Of a stretch of DNA of 64,000 nucleotides, positions 26,314-39,885 are shown piece by piece. A program made the translations under genes and the position numbers. Origin of the DNA: Maylandia zebra (lineage: Eukaryota; Chordata; Actinopteri; Cichliformes; Cichlidae); NCBI RefSeq assembly GCF_041146795.1, contig NC_135179.1, positions 27,143,047 through 27,207,046 on the forward strand, written 5' to 3'. The notes under the pieces were generated by a model. The model made no database searches. It was given only the letters and a program-made list of their open reading frames with translations, and was not told the DNA's origin. Numbering within the stretch: the stretch's first letter is position 1; the number at the start of each line of letters is the position of its first letter.

Positions 26314-27925
26314 ATGTCGCACACACTGGATTTAAAAAAACAAAACAACCCAAAGCAAACTTAAAATAGTCTGGAAAAAGGTGAATTTGCAATAAGAGAA
26401 CGCAATAATGGAAACCATTTTTATTTTTACGTTTAAAAGGTTGTTGTTGTTTTTTTCTTCTTCTTTTCTTTGATAAGAATCAAGTCATGCTTCCTGGAGG
26501 GTTCACATTCTCAGGGTATTTTTACCTATTGTCTCTCCCAGTCTGAGTAGCTTGATGCACCTCTTTTTGGAGATGAGTGATTATTTGTAAAGCCACAAGG
26601 AAGTGGCGTTGATAATTTTGTTCTTTGTTTGTCTTATTGTCTACGCAATAGCTTTATTTAAGGTGACATAAGTACACTGTTGTATGAAATCTTTATAGAA
26701 CACTGTAATATGTATATTTGCCATACCATCTGTTTTACGGATCAGTTTATGTACGGGTAGGCTATACAGTGTGGTAGCTGTAATATTTATGTTTTTTGGA
26801 ATGGGTCACAGGGACCCACAAGTTACTCAGATAAACCAAAACTGTGTGTTTAAAACAAAAAAACCAAAACCCCAATAAGCTGTTTTATGAAACATTTATT
26901 TATGATACTTCGGTTTAGCCTTTATGTGCTTCCTATATGCGTTTCCTCCCCAGGCCATTAGCAAAATAAGTGTATTTGCTTTTTTTTTTTCCCCCCCCCT
27001 TTTGTGTAAACTCCAAATTATGTTCCAATATAGTATTAACTGCAAGAGAATATTTTGATGCATTTGTTCATGCAGTGGGAGCTAATACACTGAGGACTAC
27101 TTTCAAAACATACCTGTGTTGTCATGTTCAGTGACAAATTGAGTTCTTAAAAAAAAAAATCAAACCTAGATTTTTGAACTTAAATAGGCCTCGATGATCT
27201 GATCATGATTTTTATTTAATTAAATTTTTTTTGGTCCTCCGTGCATTTCCTCTGTTTGACTTGAAATGATGATAATCTTATCCTTTGATTGCACTATGAA
27301 AGCAGGATATACATTTCCCGTTACCTCACCTTATCAGGCCGAAGCCTATGACAATCTCAACCGGTGTCCTACTGTGGCTCGACATTTCCTCATGCAGCCG
27401 TGATCCCTCAGTATTCACAGAGAGAAAGAGAGAAACGTGTGCCTGCTGTCTTGTGTTTGTTTGTGTCTGACTATTGAATGGATGTATGTATATAAATTGT
27501 GCATGAATCTCCGTTTCATAAGTGTGAATAATTCTTTTTCAGTTTAGCTTCTGAGATTTATAATTGTACATAGTTCTGCTAGAGGTACAAAATATTATAT
27601 AACCTGAGAATTTTTCACAAAGTGCCTAGGAATTATTTTTATGCAACAAATGTACACGAGTGTGATAGCATTACATATTGAAGAGAGAATAAATGGAAGA
27701 CTTTGTAAGTTCCTGGTGGCATTTTGTTGTGACTGAATATACGAGACAAAAGTTTTTTTTATTAAAACCAAATATACAACCTTGTAGAAATTGCTCCTTG
27801 AAGTATTGCTATCATAAACCTACTGCTTCCTGCTTCTTTCTGCTCACAGCAAAGCTGTCTCATTCCTTGATTCATTTTAAAACACTGTTTACCAACTGAG
27901 CATTAAAAAAAAAGTGAATAAAACA
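26314..27925 (+). other. znf518a: znf518a 3' UTR
   Basis: The stop codon is followed by 1.3-1.6 kb of AT-rich sequence with two candidate AATAAA signals, near 27687 and 27916. No coding potential. Convergent with the 3' end of blnk. Confidence 0.55.
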
Positions 27926-28139
27926 TGAGTTTAAAAGTTCTCTGTGTCTGTGCTACTTCAGCTCTGCATGGCCATCAGTGCAGGCAGGTCCAGTGTGCAG
28001 TCCTTCCACCATTGAAGAAGGGGAAAAAGATAATGGGGCTGCTGCTCCTGCACAACATCCTAACCACAGATTAAGGGTTGGGATGGGTTTGAATTTGTGT
28101 TGTCTGGCTCACACGCTTATTGAAATCCCATTGCGTGCT

Positions 28140-28759
28140 CCTGCGGTTTATTCTGAACCTGGTTGGTGTCCCCTGTAGAGCTCAAAGTCCAGCTCTAGAC
28201 ACATTCTAGTATTCTGTGTACGTTATTTATGCCAATTCGGCAAGTTATAATTGTAGATTTACAATTCAAGGTGTCATTGTGGACAGTAGAAAAAGGATTG
28301 CTTTTCACACACAGTTCTTAGTCAGTTTGGCAGAAATGCATACATAAAATCATATATCATATAGTGTCAGACCACTTGATGCTGCATTAGGTCAAAAGGA
28401 AAAAAAGAATTATCACAAGTAGGAATTCTGTCAAGATAAGTTCTCAGAAAATTGGGGAAAGACGATTCATTATCAGTGTAACACTGTAATGTCACATCAC
28501 TCGCCAGGGTGTCAATCTAAATAATCTTTAACATAACACGATGGAAGCTTCCGTGTTGGTGAGGTTCTCATGCACGCCCGCACTGGGTGACTCCTGTGCT
28601 TGTTTTGAAACAATCAAGCTCTGCACTCGGGTGTGTTTCAAACCTGCCTTTTTAAGTGACAGAGCAACAGCCCCCAGTGACCTCTGTAAAGTCAGCAAAC
28701 ACAGTGGACCGAGTCGCTCGGCACCAATCACTCTGCTGTTTGGAGTCACCGAGGGTCGC
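28140..28759 (-). other. blnk: blnk 3' UTR
   Basis: About 600 bases follow the TAG at 28760-28762. Minus-strand AATAAA signals (plus TTTATT) occur near 28147 and 28222-28226. The frames seen in this stretch on both strands lack support. Confidence 0.45.
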
Positions 28760-31700
28760 CTAGGGCTTCACTGGGTAGCATAACTTGGTGGCTTCTTTGG
28801 CATTGCTCTGACTGTCAATCAGCACCAGGGGGTTTCTCTGGTGGTTCTCAATGATCTTAGAGATGCTGCTGAAGTGCTGCAATGAGAAAAAAACCCCCCA
28901 CAAAGGAGAATATTCTGTTAGACTAAAGGAAAATGTTTACAGCATTAGGATGAGGCTTGAGATCATTTTAACCCTGTCCACCACTGTGTAGGTCTCTGTG
29001 TTAGGACATGGCCTTGTCTTTATGCGTGCATGTTGATGCCATTTTTGAAAACGTATTTGAATATGGCACATTTTACAACGATGCTGCCTAAAGACAAAAA
29101 TATATCTATTCCCAAAATGCTGACTTAAAGTAATTTAATTATATGCAAGTTTTTCATGTAGTTTTGTTACGTAAGTATAATGTGAAATGCTACATTTAAT
29201 GGAATCGATTCCATTGATCAAGTGGAAGTAAAAGGTTCTTGAGGTTTGCAGGAGTTTTTTTTTAAATCTCATGCTGGCCAGATCTCATGATGAGCAGGAT
29301 TTCGGAATTTTCATAAGACTCTCATATCATTGCTCTTTTTTGGCCACAGACTTGTGGCACTATAAATTAATGGTAAGGGTAAATGGACTGGTACTTATGT
29401 GTTGCCTTTCTACTCAATTTAAGCAATCAAAACACTTTCTACAAGTGTAATTCACTCAGTCACACACATTCATACAGCTCTTATCTATGTCTAAGAACCT
29501 TTTTCTAACATTCACACACAAACCTGATGCTTTGACTAATGGACTGCGGATTAACCTACCAACAATCTGATTGGTAAATACTACTATCTACTATCTAACC
29601 ACAGCGGCCAACTTCACGAATCACTGGATGACCCTTTAGGTGAAAAAACAAGCTGACAGGTAGAAAGCGTTTTAATAATAATAATAATAATAATGTCTAC
29701 AGTTTGTAGGCCCTGGGGCCAGGTGAGTTAAATGAACTTGTTAAAAAAGGCTTTAATATGGGACCTTTCATTTAGGAAGTTTATTCAAAAGGGAAATTTG
29801 CAAAAAAGGTGATTCGTTTTTTAAGAAGACAGTCATAGTGTTGTTGTTTCTTTAATATGAGTCTAATAATTATTAATAAAGCAGGGTACCTTTCTAATTC
29901 ATAACACTACTGATTAAATTGGAAAATCTTTTTGGTTTATGTAGCTTGAAAAAGGAATAATTTCCCCTAGCTTTTGCCTGACACGCAAGAGCCCACGAGG
30001 ACTCACAAGCCAATACACCTCTGGTGCTGGTCCTAAGCCCAGATGAAAGGGTAGGGTTTCATCATCAGGTAGGACAGCCAGCACAGAACCTGTGCCAAAT
30101 CAGCTAGGCAGATCATTTGCTTGGGAAAATGATATCTTTGGGTAAGACACAAACCCAAGTTGCTCTCGATGCATCCATCAGAGCATAAATGTGTGTGAAC
30201 ATTAGATAAAAAACACTTACGTAGGAAAACGCACAGAAAAATATGCTTGTGTGAATGAGGCAAGTTGTATAAGGTGTTTAGGTAGTGTAGAAAAACACTA
30301 TATAAAAAATCTGTCCATTTACCGTAAACGCTGTAAGTAAGCAGAAAATTTCCAAACATTTTGAAAAGTAGACGTTTAAATAACAAAATGAATTCTAACC
30401 GAATTCCCAGATATAGCCACGTTTCTTTAGCATTTACGCTACTACTATTGTGCATGCTTACTATCCTCATCCTATTTAGAATTTCTTAAATGTGGGTTAA
30501 ATGAAGCATAAAGTATATCTGTTGTTATTTATTGTACCAAGTAGTGCAGTAAATAGTAAGTTTTGTGGTATTTGCCACACTAATGTGTTACCTGTAAAGT
30601 GTTGGGCACTGTTAGTGTCACAATTCTGACAAACAGCAGCCTAGACAGGCATAAAAGGGCTCTTACTAAAGTACAGATACACTTAAACTGAACAGACCTA
30701 TCAAAGACGTATATTTACCTCTTCCCCTTTCTTCTCTCTTCCCAGAGCATACTGCTGAGTGCTTGGTATATAGCGGATTGGGATGTTGTACACTCTGCCA
30801 TTGTAAAACACCACTAACGTATACGGCTGCTGTGCGTCATGACCAGAGCTCTTTCTCACCATAAATGCTCCGTCCTGAAACAGAAAAAGCTCAGAGTCAA
30901 ACCCAGATTACAAAAATGACGGCTCAGCAGCTCTCTCTTCTCACCAAGAAGATTCTCACTTTATTCAAGCGAAACAAGGCATCGTCAGCAGTTTTTCGGT
31001 CGCACCCACTGGCATACCAGGGTTTCCTATAGATGTCTGCATCCTGAAATAAAGTGAAGGGAAATGAGGGTTACAAATATATTATGAAAAACATCTTTGC
31101 AGTCTACTGTTTTAAGAGCACACCTTATCTTGATCTCCTGTGTCATTTTCATGAGGCTCTGCGAAAATAAAGAATTTATGTCATTTTACATTGAAGTGCA
31201 AAATTCCCGTGTACGTGGATGTTAGACACAAGGGGGGCCCACACTTACTTGGGGAGGTAAACTGTGGAATAGGAATTCTGCAAGACAGAGTCCACAAACA
31301 GAGCAGACGTCAGTGAGTGCACAGTACAAAGCTGTGCTTAAAGACATTTTTTACCACTTACTTTGGTCGCTGAAAGTCCAGTGTAAAGGCTTTTGGAGGA
31401 GTCTTCTGTTCATTATGAGCCAAAGGCAGTGTTTTGCCTTGAAAAATACAGACATGCTGAAATTAGTCTGCTTACTGTTTAGGTATAAGTAGAAAATAAA
31501 GATAATTTTTCAGTAATCAGCAGTTTGTAAAATTTGTCAACAAAGCATTTTCAGTCTGTATATTTAAGTCCTTATAACTGGAATAGATTTAATGTGAAAA
31601 ATCTGTAAATGACGGTAAAATCTACTACAGTCCAACTCGTCTGTCATTCTTATGCACTGTCTGTACTGCTCGTGTGCTTCTGCAATTAAGTGATAATGGG

Positions 31701-34700
31701 AAAGCAAGTGGAAACCACAGAGGAAATGAGATGTGTGCTAAAGCTGTGCACACAATTATGGAAGCAGATTGCACTAATTGGCTGATTGTCCAGTGTTTAT
31801 TAAAGGCTCAGTCAGGTGTGGCTAATAATGGGAGTTAATTAAAATACTTACTTTCACAGTCCTTTGCTTTTAAATCTGGCCTCTGGAATGAAAGTCATAT
31901 TTAGTATTTCTTTCACCGTCATCAGTGAAAGTGTGTAATGTTGACAGGGATGAGTGTATTATATGAAAAACTAGACATTTAATCAGATAATTATAATATT
32001 CTAACATTGTTTGCATTGCTTTCATTTAAATTAAATTCCTACCGGTCCTAGAGGTGGTTTTGGTGACCTCCTGTGGAAAACAATGAAATGATCACTTATT
32101 CTATTCTTTGAGCTCATAGCTTTATGTTAACTGAAATAATGTTAGGGTAAGTGATGCTTACTCTCTGGGTATAGGTTTAGGTAGACGTGGAGGACGATTC
32201 CTCCCAGGACCTAGAAGAGCAAATACAAAGCAGTTATATGAGTGTATTACTGGGTTCCCTATACAGTATAAATGCTAGTTATGTCAGTATTTTTGAAATT
32301 ATAAATTAGTCATTCCATCGTAGAAAAGTTATTTGTCACTTGAGAGTGGCGTTCTTTACACCACTGCATCTGACGCTTTTTACTTGGCCTGATCTTGACT
32401 AATACGAATGACCTGAACTGCAACCTTTGATCCTGTTTGTGGTGTAATGCCTTTTGTAGCAGTTCAATGGATTAACTTACAGATAGTAAGGATTACAGTG
32501 GTACTCCTTAAAAGGTTTGTGCTTCAACTTTGTTGAGTGAAAGTCTAGTATCATATCAGTATTCAAAGGAGCTTGCAAAGAAAAGCGTAACAATGTGGTG
32601 TATGTTAACAATGTGGTGTATGCTGTACAGTGCAGCGAGGAATGCCCAGACCTCTACATTGGAGAGACCAAACAGCCACTTCACAAGCGCATGGCATAAC
32701 ATAGAAGAGCCACCTCCACAGGACAAGACTCAGCAGTCCATCTGCAGCTTAAGGATAAAGGACACTCTTTCGAGGATGCCAAGGTTCCCATTTTGGACAG
32801 AGAGGACAGATGGTTTGAAAGAGGAGTGAAAGAAGCATCTATGTCCACTGTGAGCGACCATCTTTGAACAGAGGCGGTGGTTTACGACACCAACTGTCTG
32901 CCATCTATAATCCAGTTTTGAGATCCCTCCCCAGACGCCTGAACGCCCACTCACATCCTGGGCCATCTGACCTCAGGAATTCGCATGATAAGGTGGGGCC
33001 AGGTTTCACAATGAGTTCACCTGAAACCCTGGCTGATTGTGAGCCACACCCATTTTCACACCTTGGCTCAGGCAATTAGAGGATCATCAGGGGGTCCTTT
33101 TGTCCCTCTGTGGGGGGAAACTCCCACTAGGTTTATATCTGGGACTCTCCACCATTTGACCTTAGAACTGAAGAAGCTTCTCGGATGAGAGGTGAAACGT
33201 CTTCAAGCAACTTAAAGAAGTCCAGATGCTTTTCTTTGCAAGCTCCTTTGACTACGATGACCTGGATGACCTTCACAGACATATCATATCAGTATGTTTG
33301 CGTCTGTAACTGTACCATGTTTGGGTGTAGCTTTCTACTGAGCTTGCTAGTGTTAGCTTAGCACTCAAGCCACCTGTATATGGAAAGTTCTGGCCCTAAA
33401 AACCAACGTGGCAGCAGCCAAAATGCTAAAATAAAAAATTTGTTCATAAAGGTCACAAAGACCTGAAAGCCCACTGATGACACCCAAAGTGTCAAAATTG
33501 ACAGAATTATTTCCATAGCTAAGAAGCACCCATTATTTACACTATGTAGGCGGTGTAACATTGGAAAATTGTAAATTCAAGAGACACCTTCATTAATGCA
33601 AATACAGTGGGTTACAACAAAGTGCTAACCTTTGGCTATACTAAAGAGCAAGAAGGCCAGATCATACTTGCTAGAAAACATCTAAAAGAGCCTGCATGGC
33701 ACTAAAATCAGTTATTTGGACAGATTAAACTGCGATGAATTCGTATAAGAAAGATCAGAAGAAAAAAGTATGAAGATGGAGAGAAACAGCTGGGATCCAA
33801 GCATGCCACATTATTTGTCACACTTGGTGGAGGCAATGTTATGGCATGGTCATGCATGGCTGCCAGTGGAAATGGGTCACTAGTGTTTTTTGATGATGTG
33901 ACTATAGAAGTAACAGGATGATTGTGATGTGTAGAGGACTGGCTATACTCTCAGATTGAGCCAAATGCTAAAAAACACCTCACAGTGCAAATGGATAATC
34001 ACCCAGACCATACTGCAAAAGCAACTCAAGAGGTTCTCAAGGCAAAAACTTGGTATATTCTTCGAATGTCAAGTGAGTTGCATGATCCCAACCTAATAAA
34101 GCATATATTTCAGTTACTGAAGATAGATCAGAGTGAAAAAATGAACAAATAGGCAACAAATTACAGTGGCAAAGCATCTTAAAGGAATAAACACAGCATT
34201 TGGTGATGTTTGTGGTTTCTAGCCTAATGGGAAAATTAAATTAAAGATTTTAATCCAAGTATTGAAATCAATACTTGCATATAAAAAGAGTTTTTCCAAA
34301 CAATTTTGGATGTTTGAAAAAAATATTTATAAAAATTGCTCTAATTCTTAAATTCTTAGTTAATATATCTTTTTTGTAAAAAACCTTGATTGCACTTTAA
34401 CATAATTGTTGTTTGGTTTAAAATCCATTGCGGTGGTGTACAGAGGCAAAACTACAAAATGTGTTGCTCTGTCCAATAAGTTATATATACCTAACACAGT
34501 GTGCATACAGGCAGTTTGTTCGTAATGATACAGAGTGGGGGACCTTATCATAAAAGGGAACACCTAATCTAAAACTCCATCACTTTGATAAGCAGTGAAA
34601 CACTTCCAAGGTCTTTCAGGTGAACCCTGCCACAGCAACACTACTAGTACATATTACTGGCCTTTCTGAACAAATAGTTCTTTTATTTCATTTCATACTC

Positions 34701-37700
34701 ACTATCGTCTGGATCGCAAACTTCATATTCATCCCCATCAGTTGTCTCCTGGACCTGCATAATAACAACACCAATCCATTGGTATCCTTCTTAATGTCCA
34801 GTATCTTTTATGCGCCTTAAAAATTTGTAATCACTTACATGCGTGGGAGATTTCCTCATGTTCACTCTAAAAAACAAGAAGAAGAAAAAGAAATCTCCAA
34901 AACATCACTATACGTCAAATATTAGAATAGAATGTAATGACAAAGTATTGGTCATGCCATAATTTGAGTCTTGGTAGTCGTACCTGGGGCTGGGTTTTGG
35001 TGGTAAAGATGATGAGTGTTTTGCTGGGGTTGGACATAATCTAAAAGAAAAATCCAAGGAAATTATTAATAGTTGCAGTCAAAATAATTTCCAAATACTG
35101 TTATTTATTTGTTATTTATAACAAGTACTTTATAACAGAGTGCTCAGATAATTTACTCAAGTAAAAGTACCAATATTAAATAAAAGGGGAATTAATGCTC
35201 TATATTTAACATCATATTTAGGTACAAGTGTATTAGCCATACACTTAAATTTAGTATAAACAATTCCTTGAAGAGTTAGGCATTAGTGATACATACGCCT
35301 GGTTAGTTTTTAGAGTTGCAAAACAGTTTTATGTCTTTGGGGCTTGAAGGGTAGCAAGGTTAGGAACACTGATTTAACATTTAACCACTTGTTATAATAT
35401 TAAATGCATGTTCTTCAATATATCAAGTCAATAACAAAGTACTGAAAAAGTAAAAGTGTTACAAAAATATGGCAATAAAAAAACTACTATCTAAGAATCT
35501 TAATATTACACTTATATACAGTACTTGAGTAAATTTACTTTGTTACATTCCACCACAGATTTGGACGTCTGTCTACATGAATGAATGTAACTCTGGAAAG
35601 TATTAAACTAACCTGCTTCCTGGATGAGCTGGAGAATTGTCCTGTGAGGGTAGCATAAAATGCAAACAGTGTTCAGCTTCAAGTATTCAAGTATTCATGT
35701 AAAAAATGTGTAATTACATTTTACATAAATGTCCTACCTCTTTGTCAGGAACTTCATAAAAATCTGAAAAATAACCACAGCATCAATTAGGCAGGCAGCA
35801 GAACAAAAAAGCCACCTTTTGGTGCTGGTTTACATCGGCCTCTTCGGCTGCTTTTTAACTATCCTTTGCATTTGCATGCATTTACTAATAACCTGTTAAA
35901 TACAGGAGTCACGACAGAGCTTCTTTTTTGTTCTTGCCTTTAGGCTGGAAAAGCAGATTGACGCAGTTGCGTGTAGTTTGCACAGAAGGTACCAAATAAA
36001 ACTGTGTGACACTTAAGCCAGAAAAAGAATTTACCATTTACCACTGCTCAGCTGCTCATTCGCATTTGCAGACAAACCGAGTTCTTACATGCAAACTATG
36101 GGTCACCGCAGCAATCTGCTATCGACTAAATTACTCACAAGGTTTTTTGTGCAGCACTTTCTTTGTAACACTTATCGCATCTTTCCCTTGTGGGGAGTGG
36201 TTTTATTAAAACCAATATTGTGGACAACTCTGAAGCAACTACATAATGTGAGATACATGCCTCTATTCAAAGGGAATAGAGATGTGGTTGAGATGTGGTT
36301 GGTTCATTACCCTCTAAGATTTTTTAACTTTTCATCTGAATCCTCCCTTAGTTATGCTGCAATACGTGTAGGCTGCTGGGGGATTCCCATGATGCATAGA
36401 GAGGTCTGTGCACTGAATCATACTTATTATCTCTGTCTCTCTTCCACAGCATGTCTTTTATCCTGTCTTCCTTCTCTCACCCCATCGGTCGCAGCAGATG
36501 GCCCCGCCCCTCCCTGAGCCTGGTTCTGCTGGGGGTTTCTTCCTGTTAAAAGGGAGTTTTTCCTTCCCAGTGTTGCCAAAGTGCTTGTTCACAGGGGGTC
36601 ATATGATTGTTGGGTTTTTCCTCTGTATATATTATTGTAGGGGCTACCTTACAATATAAAGCACCTTGAGGTAGCTGTTGTTGTGATTTGGCACTGTATA
36701 AATAAAACTGAATTGAATTGAACTGAACTGAATCTAGTGCATAGTGAGGCTCTAATTTTAATAAACTTGATAATGTAGTTTACAAAACACATGCAAAACT
36801 TATTTACTACTAAAAAAAATGTAGTAAGATAGAATAACAAAGCAGCCTAGCCTCTAATCGCTAACGTTTTGACAAGTGCCCAAACTAATGTTTTTGCAAC
36901 AAGAGGTACTAGCACACAACATGTTGTCAAGCTGACATTAGCGTTTAGCAGCAGATACTAATCAAGTACAAAATCATTTACACTTTTTGTTGCATCATCG
37001 TATGAGTAAAGTCCCATGACAATGAGGTGCACAGTTTGCACCGCTGCAACTTTACAGCTGGGCTTTGTTCATGATGTTAGTAAAGCCTAACTGCTTGCAC
37101 ATGTAAAATGTATTCACTCAGCAAAGAATGTACATTGCACTTGGCGCAAACCGTTTTAACCCATTAATCTTGCTTTGTAGTACAGTGGTCCCTCGGTATA
37201 ATGTGGTTCACCTTTTGCGGATTCGCTGTTTCGCAGATTTTTTTTGTGTGTAATTTTGTACGTTTTTTCTCTTTTTTTTCTTTCTTTCTTTTTTTTTAAC
37301 AGCACATTTTATTCTGCGTTCTGATTGGCTGTAGACCATTGTCAGTCAATCTCGTGCTGTGTCTCCTGCACAGTACAGAATGTGTTCAGCTTGTCAAATT
37401 GACATAAATCTTAATAAGCTAGCAGTGTGACTCGGAAGTGCAGTACTCTATGTTTGTTTTATCCCCAACAAACAACAATGTTGACGAGACGTTTTGCACC
37501 ATCAAAGCAACCGTGGGTGCCTTTGGTTTCATTCTATAATACTGGACTTTTTGTTCTACCAAGGTTAGAACTTTGAAAGTGTTTAAACAAGAGAGAAAAG
37601 TGTGAAAATGTTCATGCCTGTGTGAGAAAAGTGTATAAAGTGTGTAGTGAGGGGTTTTACAGCCTTAAAACATCTATAATAATTGTAAAAAATAAAGTTG

Positions 37701-39808
37701 GCTACTTCGCAGATTTCACTGATCGCGAAATACGTTTAGAACGTAACCCCCGTGATAAACGATGGACCACTGCACACCCCTCTGGCCATGTGCTTTACCC
37801 ACCGGGACTTGGAGTCCGCTGTGGTAACTTGGGAAGGTCTCTTGTAGCTTTGTTCCCACTGTTCACTGCGTATGAGGAAAAGCATAGAAAGGACTGTTAT
37901 TATTTTTCCTGTAACTATTTGTATTTTATGTTGTTTTCTGGTTTAATTCAAATTCCAGCTGTTATTCAGCATATTGCAAAGCACAGATCTTTTTTTTTCT
38001 TCTCTATGTTTGACTTGTAGCTTACTGCTAGGATTCTCTGAAGGTTCTATATAGTTGTCATTGTCCTCTGGATTTATGTAGTCCTCCTAAAAAGCAACAG
38101 AGACAACATCCCCACATTCGTTGGAAGATATTTTAAAATATGTAGTGAAATGTAACTGAAATGACACATCAAAGTGGCCTTACTTCATCACTTCCCACGT
38201 TTGGGGGTTCAGGGGGTAGCTCTTTGAACTTAGTTGGGCGGAGGGGCTTCTTGGGTGGCCGCTTGGGCGGGCTGTCTGAAAAGGAGAAGCAGAACCAGAA
38301 AAAGGGACATCATTTGCATGGAGACAGCTTGGTGTATTGCAACTCAATGTGTGTTTGTCACACTTCTGCAGAAATGTAGGGATGACTGCAAAAGAGTGAG
38401 TTTCAAGGCTATAGAAACTTTATAAAAAGAAGTCAACATTGCGTAAATTTTCAAAAGCATCATCAGTGAAACAAACAAAAAAAAAAGCAAAGAAAAAAAA
38501 AGCATGTATGTATAGTGACAAAAAAGGTCAAAGGACTACTGACCGACATACTCGCCCCTTGGGAAGGAACCAGAGGGAGGTGCGGTGAAGACTCTGTGGC
38601 TAGGAGGAGGTTCGTAGCTGTCATCATCACGTGGATCCTCATATGTGTCATTGTCCTGGAATAAACACGCTTTTAATAGCAAGCGTATCAGCAAGTGTAA
38701 GAATCATTTAAAATGAGCATTTTTCTAACTTACGTAATCAGAATCCGACAGCTGATCGTCGCTTTCCCTGTGGTCATCTGTAAACACAGAGGTTTAAGGC
38801 ATTTTCGTAACAAAGAGGAAGAAATCAAGATGTGGAAACGCAATCGTTGCTGTTATTAAAGCCAAATTTCTAAAAACAGTAAAACCTGGCAACCAACGAA
38901 ACTCAGCAGGTGTTAGAGCACAATTTTAGAGTAAAACCTCAAAACTCAGTGTTTCGGTTGTGGAGCCAGTGATGTGTGTCTCCTCACCTCTTGAACTGTA
39001 GACTAAAGTCTCTCAGTCGTTTAAAATGATGCAATTTTATCATTCTGTACTTTTACACTTTACTTTTGTGTAAGTTTTATACAATTAAGCAAAGAGGTTA
39101 TCAAGCCAATATCTGAAAACAGGTGATCTGACTGAGCTGCAGTTTGTTTAATAGTAAATTTGTACCTTCAAGCATGGACACGGAGGCAAAAAAATCAAAG
39201 ATGTACGTTAAAAAATAACAATCCAGCCTGATGACTTGTAATTCAGATGTAAATGTTTATGTCTAATGTGGTGATAGAGTTCAGGAGATTATTTCATAGA
39301 AAGCTAGCAGGTATCGGCAAATCAAAACTGGAGAGTGATAGCAAACTTCTCTTCTTTCAAAATGTCAAATTTGTGTTTCTAGAGTTAAAAATACATATGG
39401 CTGTATGTGTACAGATTGATTTCTTTAAAAGTTTCCATTCCTACAGTTGCACAAAGGAGACACGTGGGACAAAGTCTGAAACCCCCACGCTGTACAAAAA
39501 ATAAAAATCCCGTCCAAGAGCATCAGAAGTCAAAAGAAACTTTGTGAGTCTTAATGAGATGAGTCAGAAACGTCAAAGTTATTTTTTTTTTTGTAGCAAG
39601 TGTCCCATTGATGTTTCTGTACTGGGATAGGAATAACACAAGGAGCCCCGCTCAGGTGAATCTTTGTGCCCTGTACAGACATGTAGATTACAGTGACCTG
39701 TAATCTACATGTCTGATTCCTTCAGTGTACTATATGGGCTAATGACTCAGTTCTTACCTCTGTAGTCTCTCGCCGGTACTGTGGGCACCGGTTTGTTTGT
39801 CAGCCTGT

Positions 39809-39885
<77 letters not shown>

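Noticed and set aside
30033-30470. 145-codon minus-strand frame in the last blnk intron
   Set aside because: Low-complexity hydrophobic composition, no splice context consistent with blnk, no recognisable domain.
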